From CAIWHR01 sp963726775 (GTDB taxonomy: Bacteria > Pseudomonadota > Gammaproteobacteria > Burkholderiales > Casimicrobiaceae), in contig CAVSDL010000015.1 of the NCBI GenBank assembly GCA_963726775.1, forward strand, positions 244,484 through 308,483: DNA of 64,000 bases. The letters run 5' to 3'. The position numbers and the translations under genes are program-made. The notes beneath the pieces were generated by a model, which worked only from the letters and a program-made list of their open reading frames with translations, had not been told where the DNA came from and searched no databases. Below, one piece after another: positions 36,883-46,633 of this stretch. Every line of letters starts with the position of its first letter. The first letter of the stretch is position 1.

Positions 36883-37133
36883 GACCCCTCCCGATATCGA
36901 TCGTGTTCGGACGACCGCCAAAGAATAGCGCAACTGGTCGATGCACAACAAAATGCCACCGCCCGCCACATCCCGATTCGGCGGGGCCCCGGTGCGGCAG
37001 ACGTGCCATTCCCGTCGCGATCGCGTCAACCGGGCCCCGCGCTGCGGCGTTGACGGCTATGAAACGTCGACCTCCCGACCGGACCCCGATCGCGATCGAC
37101 GGCGACATTCCAAATCCTCACGAGGAGGCTTCC

Positions 37134-37553
37134 ATGTCCCGACGCATCGCCGTTATCGCCGCCGTTGCCGCCACGCTGGCGGCCGGCTCGCTGTTCGCGC
37201 CCCACGCAAGCGCCGGCAACGTCGCCTGGAGCGTTTCAATCGGCGGTCCTGGCTTCGCCGTCAGCGCAGGTCAGCCTGGCTACTGGGGCGGGATGGGCTA
37301 CCGCGGTGGGTACGGCCACCGTCCCATCTACGGTGGCTGCGGCGGCTACGGCTGCGGATACCTGCGACCGTGGTATCCGCCGGCGGCCGTGCCGCCGGTC
37401 GCGTACCCGGCGCCCCTCGCCTACGTGCCGCCGTACACTGTCGCCATTGCGGGACCTGTTCCGTACGTCGCACGCCCCTACGTTTTCCCGCGGCGGGTCC
37501 ACGTCCCCGCGCCGATGCTGGCAGCGCCTGTCGTTCCCTACGGCCGCTACTGA
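37134..37553 (+). CDS. Gly/Tyr/Pro-rich small exported protein
   Basis: 139 residues behind a strong GAGGAGG ribosome site. Signal peptide IAVIAAVAATLAAGSLFAPHASA. The mature part is low-complexity: a Gly/Tyr segment (GQPGYWGGMGYRGGYGHRPIYGGCGGYGCGY) followed by a Pro/Tyr/Val segment (WYPPAAVPPVAYPAPLAYVPPYTV). Similar short secreted proteins are common in proteobacteria with no settled function; a surface or matrix role is possible. The two Cys in the Gly/Tyr segment could form a disulfide. Divergent from the family-5 binding-protein gene. Confidence 0.72.
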   Translation: MSRRIAVIAAVAATLAAGSLFAPHASAGNVAWSVSIGGPGFAVSAGQPGYWGGMGYRGGYGHRPIYGGCGGYGCGYLRPWYPPAAVPPVAYPAPLAYVPPYTVAIAGPVPYVARPYVFPRRVHVPAPMLAAPVVPYGRY

Positions 37554-37809
37554 CTGCCATAGCATTTCCGGTAGATCGCGCCCGCCACGTCGTCCAACGC
37601 GCGCAGCGGGCTTCGTCGCGCGCGTCGGATGCGTCGATTTGACAGCCCATGGTGAGCTACCTATCCTGATCCGCGCGCCTTGCCGTCCCGCGTCATCGCC
37701 GGTGCGCAGGACGCCCACCGTGAACGTCTCCACTACACCATCGCGACCGCGCCCCGACCCGGATACGTCCGGGCCTGGCGGCAGCGGTATTGCCAATGCC
37801 GGCCGGCTT

Positions 37810-38010
37810 GGCAATGCCCACGTTGGACACGGCAACGTTTCGTTCGGCACCGAGGCGGCGCTTTGCCGCGCCGCCGCGATTCCGGCGATCATCTGCGGCC
37901 CCGGCCACACCGCGCAGGCGCACCCGTCGAACGAATGGGTGACATTCGACCCATTGGCGCAGTGCGAGGCGTTCATGCGCCGTCGCGCGGGCCGCATTTG
38001 CGTTTCGTGA
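37810..38010 (+). pseudogene. Remnant of an acetylornithine deacetylase (ArgE/M20) C-terminus
   Basis: Reading toward the stop at 38010, the frame gives NVSFGTEAALCRAAAIPAIICGPGHTAQAHPSNEWVTFDPLAQCEAFMRR. This matches the conserved ArgE tail (GTEAG...G-P-CGPG---QAH--DE). The upstream ~250 bp carries no other M20 sequence and no start, so only the last ~60 residues survive. The remaining DNA at 37554-37809 shows nothing recognisable. It lies just before a carboxypeptidase-like amidohydrolase, so the neighbourhood may once have held two deacylase genes. Confidence 0.7.
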
Positions 38011-38050
38011 TGCGCGCCCCATCGCGGGCGCCCGCCGCGCGTTTCGGGCG

Positions 38051-39013
38051 ATGAGCGGAGACGGTACGGTCTCGCCGGCGATCGAGGTCGGATTTCCGGA
38101 TCTCGGACGTTGGTCCGCCGGCAACGACGGCATCGACTACGCATGGACATTCGCGTCCGACAGGGCCGGGCCGCACGTGCTGCTGCAGGCCCTGACGCAC
38201 GGCAACGAGGTCTGCGGGGCCATCGCGCTCGACTGGTTGCTGGGCAAGGGATTCCGCCCGACGCGCGGGACCCTGTCCGTGTGTTTCGCCAACATCGCGG
38301 CGTATCGATCGTTCGATCGTGCCGACCCGTTCGCATCGCGCTGCATCGACGAGGATTTCAACCGACTGTGGACCCCGGAGGTTCTGGACGGGCCGCGGCA
38401 GAGCGCCGATCTTTCCCGTGCCCGGGAGCTGCGGTTGTTGTACGACCGCATCGACTACCTGCTCGACCTCCACTCGATGACCGATCCGTGCCCGCCTTTG
38501 GCCATGGCCGGCCGGCAGCGCAAGGGCCTCGAGCTCGCGCTGGCGCTCGGCACGCCGGAGCACATCATCATCGACGCCGGGCACGCCTCCGGCAGGAGGC
38601 TGCGCGATTACGCCTTCTTCGACGATCCGGCGGATCCGCGCAACGCGCTCCTGGTCGAGTGCGGACAGCACTGGGCGAGCGCCGCGCCGGACGTCGCGAA
38701 GCAGGCGACACTGCGCTTCATGCGTCACTTCGGGATGGCGGATCCGGCGTTTCTCGACGCGCATCTCGAGCCGGTGCCGGAGCCGGTGCAACGGGTGATC
38801 GAAGTGACCGACGCGGTGACGATCGCCACCGACGAATTCGCATTTGCCATCCCCGTGCACGGTCTTGCCGTAGTGCCGGCCGCGCAGACGCTGCTCGCGC
38901 GTGATGGCGGTTCCGAAGTATGCACGCCGTACGACGACTGCGTGCTGATCATGCCGACGCGCCGGCCGAAAAGAGGTGAAACAGCGGTGCGGCTGGGACG
39001 TTTCGTCGGTTAG
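38051..39013 (+). CDS. Succinylglutamate desuccinylase/aspartoacylase family hydrolase
   Basis: 320 residues. M14-like zinc hydrolase: metal ligands H50 and E53 in LTHGNEVCGAIAL and H141 in LLDLHSMTD, with DEDFNRLW (101-107) between them. The C-terminal half is a beta-rich domain typical of AstE/aspartoacylase relatives. It should remove an acyl group from an N-acyl amino acid or a similar amide. The start is ATG 38051; upstream spacing is weak. The exact substrate is undetermined. Confidence 0.85.
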   Translation: MSGDGTVSPAIEVGFPDLGRWSAGNDGIDYAWTFASDRAGPHVLLQALTHGNEVCGAIALDWLLGKGFRPTRGTLSVCFANIAAYRSFDRADPFASRCIDEDFNRLWTPEVLDGPRQSADLSRARELRLLYDRIDYLLDLHSMTDPCPPLAMAGRQRKGLELALALGTPEHIIIDAGHASGRRLRDYAFFDDPADPRNALLVECGQHWASAAPDVAKQATLRFMRHFGMADPAFLDAHLEPVPEPVQRVIEVTDAVTIATDEFAFAIPVHGLAVVPAAQTLLARDGGSEVCTPYDDCVLIMPTRRPKRGETAVRLGRFVG

Positions 39014-39095
39014 ACCGGAGAGCCACGCTCCCGCCGACACGCGTGTGCAATCGCACGCACGGTCAACGACGCACCGGACGGCGGTTCCGCGCCCT

Positions 39096-40133
39096 TCATG
39101 GCGTCGCGGCTTTCACCGCCGCCTCCGCCGCGCGGACCAGTTCGTCGCCCGCTACGGCCGCCCACCGGTCGTAAACGGGTCGCGCGGCAGCGGCGAATGC
39201 CGCCCGACCGCTTCCCGTGAGGCGCAGGACCGTCAGGCCGCGCTTGCGCAATTCGGCCAGCGCGGCCGCGTCTTCCGCGCGCGCAATCGCGGGGAGATCG
39301 CGTGCGACTTCCTGTGCCGCCTCGCTCACCAAAGCGCGCTGGGCGTCGGTCAACGCGTCCCACGCCTCGCGACGGACCGCAAAGATCGCAACCTCGGCGA
39401 CAGCGTCCCAGATCGTCACCCGCCTTACGCCCAGCGCGTCGAGGCGCGCGGCGGCGAACGTCGCAAGCGTTCCGTCCTGGGCCTCCAGCGTGCGTTCCCT
39501 GAACGCCGCTTCGGCCGCAACGAACGTCATTGCCCGCGGCTGCGCACGCAGGCTGGCGTAAAGATCGGCGAGGAGCGGCGTCGATACGATTCGCACCTTC
39601 AGCCCCATCAGGTCATCCGGCGTCCGCACCGGTTGCGAGGCCGTCGCAATCTGGCGGTGACCCAGCGCCGCGAACGCGAGCGGCATCGCGCCCGCGCGCC
39701 GAATTGCCGCGGCGAGCCGCTCCTTCATCGTACCGGCTGCGAGGGCATCGAGCTGCCTCGCCTCCGGTGCGAGCCAGGGCAGTCCGATGACGTTGAGTTC
39801 ATTGACCTGCAACGACCAGTTGAGCGTCGATCCGACCGCAAGATCGATCGTGCCATCGACCAGCGCGAGAAACTCCCGTCCGGGATCGCGCTTGGCGAGC
39901 GCCGCGCCGGGATGCACCGCGACGACCAGCGTGCCGCCGCTCCGCTCAACGATGAGTCTTGCCCACCGCTCGCCTGCCTTGCCCAGTGCGTATGCGGGGC
40001 CCACGGCCGTCGACAGCTTCCACTGTGCCGGCGCATCGCCTGTATTCGGCGCAGCCGCGGACGTCGTCCCGACCGGCACGGAGGCCATGATCGGCATCAG
40101 CAGCAGGCGGCAATGGCGCGGTAGGCGATGCAT
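39096..40133 (-). CDS. TRAP transporter substrate-binding protein, DctP-like (orphan)
   Basis: 345 residues with an N-terminal export signal (RHCRLLLMPIMASVPVGTTSAAA). DctP-like core: AYALGKAGERWARLIVERSGGTLVVAVHPGAALAKRDPGREFLALVDGTIDLAVGST, and the ligand-binding arginine segment DDLMGLKVRIVSTPLLADLYASLRAQPRAMTF. No dctQ/dctM gene is adjacent; the nearest lie ~9 kb away on the same strand and have their own dctP. Converges with the aspartoacylase-family gene. Confidence 0.83.
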   Translation of the reverse strand: MHRLPRHCRLLLMPIMASVPVGTTSAAAPNTGDAPAQWKLSTAVGPAYALGKAGERWARLIVERSGGTLVVAVHPGAALAKRDPGREFLALVDGTIDLAVGSTLNWSLQVNELNVIGLPWLAPEARQLDALAAGTMKERLAAAIRRAGAMPLAFAALGHRQIATASQPVRTPDDLMGLKVRIVSTPLLADLYASLRAQPRAMTFVAAEAAFRERTLEAQDGTLATFAAARLDALGVRRVTIWDAVAEVAIFAVRREAWDALTDAQRALVSEAAQEVARDLPAIARAEDAAALAELRKRGLTVLRLTGSGRAAFAAAARPVYDRWAAVAGDELVRAAEAAVKAATP

Positions 40134-40211
40134 GACGGAGAAGCTGGCGAACAGCGGACCGCCGCAGTCTACGCGGAGCCGCGCCGCCGCGACAACGCTC
40201 CCGGCAGCGCC

Positions 40212-42659
40212 TCATTCGAGCAGAGGGCCGCCTTCCCGCACCGGCGCCGCGCGCCAGTACCGCCTGTCGTGCTCACGCTCGATCCGTGGTGCGCGCGACA
40301 CGCCCGAAGCAAGCGTGAACGTCAGCGCGCCGTCGAAATCGGTACGGAAGTTCCTGACGCCGGCGTTGTCGTACCGCGCGACGACCTCCGGACGTGGATG
40401 ACCGAATCGATTGCGGTACCCCGGCGTGAACACGGCCGTCTCGGGCGCTACCGTCGCGATGAATGCCGGCGTCGACGACGTCATGCTGCCGTGATGGGGG
40501 ACCACCAGCACGTCCGCCTTCAACTTCTCCGGAGCGCGCCGCACGAGCTCCAGCTCGCCCCGGGCTTCGAGATCGCCCGTCAGAAGCACGCTCCCGTACG
40601 CCGAATCGATGCGGACGACGCACGAGAGATCGTTCGGCTTCGTCCGCGGCTGCGCATAGTGCGCCAGAGTCGGCTGCAGCACGACGAAGCCGACGCCGTC
40701 CCACTCCCAGCGCTGGTCGGCCTCGCAGCGCAACGCCACCGCCCCCTCGCGCGCCCGTTGCTCCAGAATGACGTTGCCTTCGGGCAGCGACGACGAGAAC
40801 CAATCCACCGGCACCGTCTGCAGCACGGACTGCGCGCCTCCGCTGTGGTCGGTGTCCTGGTGCGTGACGACCATTCCGGCAAGGCTGCGGATTCCCTTCG
40901 CGCGCAGGAATGGCGTGACGATCCGCCCGCCCGCGTCGGCCACTTCGGTGTAGCGCGGCCCGGCATCGTAGAGCAACGCGTGGCGGCGCGTTTCCACGAC
41001 GACGGCGAGACCCTGTCCGACATCGAGCACGGTCATCCGCAACGCGCCTTCGTCCAAGGGCGGCGGACGAACGACGAACAGCGGGAGGAGCGCGATGAAG
41101 CCCAGTTGTCGTCCCGGCATGCCGCGCGGCGCCGCCAGCCACGCGATGCCGATGACGGCGACGACAATCGCCCAGTCGGGTGGCGCGTGCTGCTGCCAAA
41201 CCGACGCCGGTGCGGTCGACAGGAAGTCGAGGGGAACCATCAGCGTCGCGAACGCCGCGTGGGCCGCGCGCCATGTCACCTCGGTCGGCGACACGATGCC
41301 GAGCAGGGCCAGCGGAACCACGACGAAGGTGACAGCCGGGATTGCCAGGGCGTTCGCCAGCGGTGAAATCAGCGACACCTGCTGGAAAAGCGCGAGCGTT
41401 CCGGGAACGAGTCCGATGGTCACCAGCGCCTGCGCTCTCGTCGCGGCACGCAATGCGATGCCGAGCCGTGCAAGCCACGACGCTGGCGCGACGCGGGTCA
41501 GGCGCCCGCCGTGGGCGTACAGCAGCAGGCCGACTGCGCCGAACGACAGCCAGAAGCCGGGTGAGAATCCCGCCCAGGGGTCCCAGGCAAGGACCGCCAC
41601 CAGTGCCCAGAGCCACACCAGTGCCGCGGTTCCGGGCCGCGCGAGCATGAGACCGATCGCCGCCACGGCGAGCATCAGCAGCGTGCGCACCGCGGGCACC
41701 TGCGATCCCGCGAGCAACACGTAGGCCGCCGCCGCCGCGACGCCGACGAGCGCCGCGACTTTGCGCGCCGGGACGCGCGCGGTCAGCCGCGTGCTGCGCC
41801 GCGCGAGAGCGAACGCGAGACCACCGGCCATCGCCGCGAATACCGTGACATGGAGCCCGGAGATGCTGATCAGGTGCGTGATGCCGGTGCGATTGAAGAT
41901 CTGCCACTGAGCTTCCGGGATCGCGCGTTGCTCGCCGATCGTCAGGGCGACGATCACGCCCGCATAGGGGGCATCGGGCAGCGCGGCGAGGATGCGGTCG
42001 CGGACGGCGCTGCGGGCCGCTTGCACGTAGTCGAGCGGTCGGCCTGCGAACCTTTCGAGCCGCAGGTTCGCGGCGTCGCTGCGCACGTAACCGGTCGCCC
42101 GAAAGCCGTTCTCGAGCAACCACGCCTCGACGTCGAAACCATGGGGATTCACGGTCCCATGCGGACGCTTCAGGCGCACGGAGAGACGCCAACGCTCGCC
42201 GGCGACGAGTGCCGGCAGCGAGTCGAGGGCGCCGCTCTTCTGCCGCCGCGCATACCAGACGAGCGAGAGCCTTTCCGGGACGACCGCACCGGCGGTTTCG
42301 ACATGTTCGACGGCCAGCGCGAAACGCGTGCTGCGATCGGCGGCCTGCGGCAGGTCGTCGATCACGCCGACCAGCAGGATGTCCTCGCCCTCCCACTGCG
42401 GCGGCAACGCATCGGCGAGACGAACCTCCGCCCGCCACGCGGCGTAACCGAAGCCGAGCGCCCCCGCGGCCGCCATTGCAAGCGTTGCCGCCGCGAATCG
42501 AATGCGTGACGAGGGCGGCGCCGCGCGCAGGATCACGCCCCCCGTCGCCGCGGCGACCGCGCCGACGAGCCACGGCACGACCGGCGGCAGCGCCGGCTGC
42601 CACTGGAGCAGCACGGCGCCTGCGGCGAACGCGATCAATGCAAGCGGCAACGCGGTCAT
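40212..42659 (-). CDS. comEC: DNA internalisation/competence protein ComEC/Rec2
   Basis: 815 residues from ATG 42659. Domains in order: N-terminal membrane spans with a DUF4131-type OB-like region (EGEDILLVGVIDDLPQAADRSTRFALAVEHV), the multi-span competence domain (GEQRAIPEAQWQIFNRTGITHLISISGLHVTVFAAMAGGL), then a metallo-beta-lactamase-like domain (MTVLDVGQGLAVVVETRRHALLYDAGPR, VVTHQDTDHSGGAQSVL, VLVVPHHGSMTSSTPAFIATVAPETAVFTPGYRNRFGHPRPEVVARY). It forms the inner-membrane channel for single-stranded DNA uptake; the C-terminal domain is thought to degrade one strand. No other competence gene is nearby. Confidence 0.93.
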   Translation of the reverse strand: MTALPLALIAFAAGAVLLQWQPALPPVVPWLVGAVAAATGGVILRAAPPSSRIRFAAATLAMAAAGALGFGYAAWRAEVRLADALPPQWEGEDILLVGVIDDLPQAADRSTRFALAVEHVETAGAVVPERLSLVWYARRQKSGALDSLPALVAGERWRLSVRLKRPHGTVNPHGFDVEAWLLENGFRATGYVRSDAANLRLERFAGRPLDYVQAARSAVRDRILAALPDAPYAGVIVALTIGEQRAIPEAQWQIFNRTGITHLISISGLHVTVFAAMAGGLAFALARRSTRLTARVPARKVAALVGVAAAAAYVLLAGSQVPAVRTLLMLAVAAIGLMLARPGTAALVWLWALVAVLAWDPWAGFSPGFWLSFGAVGLLLYAHGGRLTRVAPASWLARLGIALRAATRAQALVTIGLVPGTLALFQQVSLISPLANALAIPAVTFVVVPLALLGIVSPTEVTWRAAHAAFATLMVPLDFLSTAPASVWQQHAPPDWAIVVAVIGIAWLAAPRGMPGRQLGFIALLPLFVVRPPPLDEGALRMTVLDVGQGLAVVVETRRHALLYDAGPRYTEVADAGGRIVTPFLRAKGIRSLAGMVVTHQDTDHSGGAQSVLQTVPVDWFSSSLPEGNVILEQRAREGAVALRCEADQRWEWDGVGFVVLQPTLAHYAQPRTKPNDLSCVVRIDSAYGSVLLTGDLEARGELELVRRAPEKLKADVLVVPHHGSMTSSTPAFIATVAPETAVFTPGYRNRFGHPRPEVVARYDNAGVRNFRTDFDGALTFTLASGVSRAPRIEREHDRRYWRAAPVREGGPLLE

Positions 42660-42817
42660 GGGAATGCCCGCGCCGGTACGATCAATCGTCGAAGATCGGC
42701 GCCGCCGGGGGCGGCACGAAATTAGGTGCGGGTCGCGGGCAATGGCACTCTGAGCGCGCCTTGTCCGCGCCGCCATCGCCCGGACGGCCGAAGCAACGCT
42801 GCGAAGCGGCCCGGCAG

Positions 42818-43234
42818 CTATGCGGCGGGATCGATGTAGTGCGAAAGTTCGATCAGATTGCCGTCGGGATCCCGGACATACACCGACTCGACGGGCCCCT
42901 GGGCCCCGGTGCGCACGACCGGCCCCCCGTCGACCGGGATGCCGCAAGCGGCGAGGTGCGCGACGACGGTGCTGATGGACTCCGCGACGATCAGGCACAG
43001 ATCCACAGAGCCCGGCGTGGGCCTCGCGGCGATCGCGGCGACACCACCGGCCGTGCCACCGGACGCCTGCCCGAACGAATGCAGATTGATCTTCTGCCGG
43101 CCGAACGCGAGCGCCTTGCGGCCCGCGCCGAACGTCGCTTCCTTCATCCCGAGAACCTCGGTGTAGAAGCGGATCGTCGCCGCGACGTCGCGGCAGGTCA
43201 TCACGATGTGGTCGATGCGCTGGATCGTCAGCAT
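42818..43234 (-). CDS. VOC-family (glyoxalase/dioxygenase fold) protein
   Basis: 138 residues. Paired beta-alpha-beta-beta-beta units: IDHIVMTCRDVAATIRFYTEVLGMKEATFG with the metal-ligand His at the start, and GPVESVYVRDPDGNLIELSHY with the C-terminal Glu ligand. This fits metal-dependent lyases, dioxygenases or fosfomycin-resistance-like proteins; the specific role is unknown. A 157-bp gap upstream of comEC holds nothing notable. Confidence 0.85.
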   Translation of the reverse strand: MLTIQRIDHIVMTCRDVAATIRFYTEVLGMKEATFGAGRKALAFGRQKINLHSFGQASGGTAGGVAAIAARPTPGSVDLCLIVAESISTVVAHLAACGIPVDGGPVVRTGAQGPVESVYVRDPDGNLIELSHYIDPAA

Positions 43235-43238
43235 CGGA

Positions 43239-43670
43239 TCATGCTGGCCTGGGCCAGAGGATCATCTGCGTGCAGCGGAACAGCGCGATTGCGGCGCCGT
43301 CCGCGTTTCGCGTGACGGTTGCGTCCCACACCTGCGTCGTCCGTCCCAGATGCGCGGGCCGCGCCACGCACCCGATTGTGCCGTCGCGCGCCGTGCCGAG
43401 AAAATTCGACTTCAGTTCGATCGTCGTGAAGTTCTCCGCCCCGTCCGGAAGGTGCGCGATGCAGCCATAGCCGCACGCGGTGTCGGCGAGGGCGACGACG
43501 GTCGCCGCGTGCAGGAAACCGTTCGGCGCCAGCAGTTCCGGCCGCACGTCGAGCTCGGCGACCAGCAGTCCCTGTTCGAGCGCCATCACCCGAAATCCGA
43601 AGAGCCCGGGGAGCCGGCCATCGCCGCGGCGATTCAGCGTATCGACCGTGATCCCGTTGCGCAGCGCCAT
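43239..43670 (-). CDS. PaaI-family hot-dog thioesterase
   Basis: 143 residues. Features are GLFGFRVMALEQGLLVAELDVRPELLAPNGFLHAATVVALADTACGYGC, with the N-G-x-x-H-x4-x-x-A/S-D motif of PaaI-type thioesterases, and ELKSNFLGTARDGTIGCVARPAHLGRTTQVWDATVTRNADGAAIALFRCTQMI. It should hydrolyse an (aryl- or acyl-) CoA thioester. It precedes the VOC gene by 4 bp, so the two are co-transcribed. Confidence 0.87.
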   Translation of the reverse strand: MALRNGITVDTLNRRGDGRLPGLFGFRVMALEQGLLVAELDVRPELLAPNGFLHAATVVALADTACGYGCIAHLPDGAENFTTIELKSNFLGTARDGTIGCVARPAHLGRTTQVWDATVTRNADGAAIALFRCTQMILWPRPA

Positions 43671-43826
43671 TGCGAACTCCTGCTCGGTAAACGGAAATTG
43701 CGGAATGCATCAGCAAAGCGGCCGTGCGCCCTGCTGCAGCACGCACCTTCGGACGCCGCGATGCCCGAACGGGTCCGGATCCCGAAATTCGATCCGCCGC
43801 GTCAGCCCGCCGGGCCATCTACCAGG

Positions 43827-46445
43827 TTACAAACGCTGCTCGACCCAGCTCCGGACCGATCGCAGCGCCGCGGGCAGCGCCTCCGGATCGTTGCCCCCCG
43901 CCTGCGCCATGTCGGAACGCCCGCCGCCCTTGCCGCCCACCTGCCGCGCGACATGGTTGACGAGCTCGCCCGCCTTCACCCTGGAGGTGAGGTCGTCGGT
44001 GACACCGGCGATCAGCGTGACCTTGCCGTCGGCGACGGCGGACAGAACGATCGCTGCGCTTTTCAACTTGTCCTTCAGCTTGTCGAGCGTTTCGCGCAGG
44101 GCCTTTGCGTCGGCGCCGTCGACCATCGCGGCGAGCACCTTCGCTCCCTTGACGTCCACTGCGTTGCCCGCGAGGTCGTCGCCTGCGCTCGCTGCCTGCT
44201 TCGCCTTCAGCTTCGCAAGTTCCCTGTCCGTCGCCCTGACATTCTCGACGAGTTGCGCGATCTTTGCGATGAGCTCGGACGCCGGCGCCTTCAGCGCCGT
44301 GGCCGCCGCCGCGATCGTCGCTTCCTGTGCCTGCACCCAGGCGAGGGCGTTGTCGCCCGTCACGGCCTCGACGCGGCGGATGCCCGCCGCGACGCCGCCC
44401 TCAGCGACGATCTTGAAAAAACCGATGTCCCCCGTGCGCGAGACGTGCGTCCCGCCGCAGAGCTCGCGCGAGCTCCCGATGTCGAGCACGCGAACCTCGT
44501 CTCCATATTTCTCGCCGAAGAGCATCATGGCGCCGGATTTCTGCGCCTCATCGATCGCCATCACTCTCGCCTGCGTTGCCACGTTCTGCAGGACTTCCCG
44601 GTTGACGTTTCCCTCGACGCGGCGGATTTCATCGTCGGTCATCGGCGCGCCATGCGCGAAGTCGAAGCGCGTCTTGTCGGGATCGACGAGCGACCCCTTC
44701 TGCTGGACGTGCGGACCGAGCACTTCGCGCAGCGCCTTGTGCATCAGGTGCGTCGCCGAATGGTTGCGCACCGTGCGGGCGCGGGCCGCGTGGTCGACGG
44801 CGGCGGCAACGGCGTCGCCGACCTCGAGCTCCCCGGTCTTTACTTCACCCAGGTGGCCGAAGACTTCGGGCTGGATCTTCTGCGTATCGTCGACCGCGAA
44901 GAGCGTCAGGCAGGAGCCCCCCTTCGTCAGCTCGCCGCGATCCCCGACCTGCCCGCCGGACTCGGCGTAGAACGGCGTTTCGTTCAAGACGACGACGCCG
45001 CGCTCGCCAGCTGCCAGGGAGCGGACCGGTGTGCCTTCCCGATACAGCGCGGTCACGCGGCCCTCGGCCGACAACGTGTCGTAACCTCGGAATCGCGTCT
45101 TCTGTCCGGAATATTCGAGCTGGGCGCCCGCTTTGAACTGGCTCGCGGCGCGCGCCCGCTCGCGTTGCGCGTCCATCGCCTTGTCGAAGCCGGCTTCGTC
45201 GACGGTCACGCCGCGCTCGCGGCAAACGTCGGCGGTCAGGTCGAACGGAAAGCCGAACGTATCGTAGAGCGTAAACGCCGTTTCGCCGTCCAGAACCTTC
45301 CTGCCGTCCGCCAACGCTTGGTCCAGAATCTTCATTCCATGCTCGAGGGTCTCGCCGAAACGCTCTTCTTCCTGTTTCAGCACCTGCACGACCCGGTCCC
45401 GGTCCCGGCGCAGCTCCGGGTACGCGTCGCCCATCGCCCGGTCGACGTCGGCGACGAGCCTGTGAAAGAACGGCTGCTTCTGTCCGAGCTGGTAGCCATG
45501 GCGGATCGCGCGCCGCACGATCCGGCGCAGGACGTAACCGCGGCCCTCGTTGCCTGGAATGACGCCATCGACGATCAGGAACGCGCACGCGCGGATGTGA
45601 TCGGCAATCACGCGCAGGCTGGGCGCGAGGTAATCGCCAGCGCCCGTCTCGCGGACCGCGGCGCGGATCAAGTCCTGGAAGAGGTCGATCTCGTAATTGG
45701 AATGGACATGCTGCAGCACGGCCGCGAGACGCTCGAGGCCCATCCCGGTGTCGACCGACGGCTTGGGCAGCGGATGCATCACGCCCTTGTCGTCGCGGTT
45801 GAACTGCATGAACACGAGATTCCAGATTTCGATGTAGCGGTCGCCGTCGGACTCCGGCGAGCCGGGCGGTCCGCCCCGGACCTCGGGGCCGTGATCGAAA
45901 AATATCTCCGAGCACGGACCGCAGGGCCCCGTGTCGGCCATCTGCCAGAAGTTGTCGCTTGCGTATTGCGCACCCTTGTTGTCGCCGATGCGCACGCATC
46001 TCTCCGCCGGGACGCCGATCTGTTGCGTCCAGATGTCGTAGGCCTCGTCGTCGTCGATATAGACGGTCGTCCACAGCTTTTCCGCCGGCAGGCCGTAGAC
46101 GCTGGTCAGGAGCTCCCACGCGTAATGGATCGCATCGCGCTTGAAGTAGTCGCCGAAGCTGAAGTTGCCCAGCATTTCGAAGAACGTGTGATGTCGCGCC
46201 GTGTAGCCGACGTTCTCGAGGTCGTTGTGCTTGCCGCCGGCGCGGACGCACCGCTGTGCGGTCGTCGCCCGGTTCTGGGGCCGCTTTTCCTGGCCCAGGA
46301 AGACGTCCTTGAACTGGACCATTCCCGAATTCACGAACAGCAGTGTCGGGTCGTTCGCAGGCACGAGCGACGACGAAGGCACGATCGCGTGTCCGCGCTC
46401 TTCGAAGTACTTCAGGAACCTCGTGCGGATATCGGCGGCTTTCAT
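43827..46445 (-). CDS. alaS: Alanyl-tRNA synthetase
   Basis: 872 residues, full length. The class II catalytic domain begins at once (MKAADIRTRFLKYFEERGHAIVPSSSLVPANDPTLLFVNSGMVQFKDVFLG; HHTFFEMLGNFSFGDYFK; PKPSVDTGMGLERLAAVLQ). The editing domain has zinc motifs HSATHLMHKALREVLG and ELCGGTHVSRTGDIG, and a C-Ala/DHHA1 domain ends the protein (GGKGGGRSDMAQAGG). It charges tRNA-Ala and clears mischarged Ser/Gly. The 188-bp gap to recX should contain its promoter. Confidence 0.97.
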   Translation of the reverse strand: MKAADIRTRFLKYFEERGHAIVPSSSLVPANDPTLLFVNSGMVQFKDVFLGQEKRPQNRATTAQRCVRAGGKHNDLENVGYTARHHTFFEMLGNFSFGDYFKRDAIHYAWELLTSVYGLPAEKLWTTVYIDDDEAYDIWTQQIGVPAERCVRIGDNKGAQYASDNFWQMADTGPCGPCSEIFFDHGPEVRGGPPGSPESDGDRYIEIWNLVFMQFNRDDKGVMHPLPKPSVDTGMGLERLAAVLQHVHSNYEIDLFQDLIRAAVRETGAGDYLAPSLRVIADHIRACAFLIVDGVIPGNEGRGYVLRRIVRRAIRHGYQLGQKQPFFHRLVADVDRAMGDAYPELRRDRDRVVQVLKQEEERFGETLEHGMKILDQALADGRKVLDGETAFTLYDTFGFPFDLTADVCRERGVTVDEAGFDKAMDAQRERARAASQFKAGAQLEYSGQKTRFRGYDTLSAEGRVTALYREGTPVRSLAAGERGVVVLNETPFYAESGGQVGDRGELTKGGSCLTLFAVDDTQKIQPEVFGHLGEVKTGELEVGDAVAAAVDHAARARTVRNHSATHLMHKALREVLGPHVQQKGSLVDPDKTRFDFAHGAPMTDDEIRRVEGNVNREVLQNVATQARVMAIDEAQKSGAMMLFGEKYGDEVRVLDIGSSRELCGGTHVSRTGDIGFFKIVAEGGVAAGIRRVEAVTGDNALAWVQAQEATIAAAATALKAPASELIAKIAQLVENVRATDRELAKLKAKQAASAGDDLAGNAVDVKGAKVLAAMVDGADAKALRETLDKLKDKLKSAAIVLSAVADGKVTLIAGVTDDLTSRVKAGELVNHVARQVGGKGGGRSDMAQAGGNDPEALPAALRSVRSWVEQRL

Positions 46446-46633
46446 GGGCGTCGCGTGTCCCGTCTGCTGGGCGACGGAGCGCTGGTGGCGCCGGAAGCCC
46501 ATTGGCAAAGCTGCTGATTTTACGCGGCTTTGTCCGTCGCCGCCAAACGAGTCGCACGGCCCCGGAAGCCAAGGCAGCGCGTCGTCCGGCCGTGCGCCGG
46601 GCAATGAGTGCTTGCGATGCTGCCCGCCGGGCG

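Noticed and set aside
37554..38050. Complete small gene in the gap after the Gly/Tyr-rich protein.
   Set aside because: Only the ArgE-like tail has protein-like sequence; frames upstream lack a start and resemble compositional noise.
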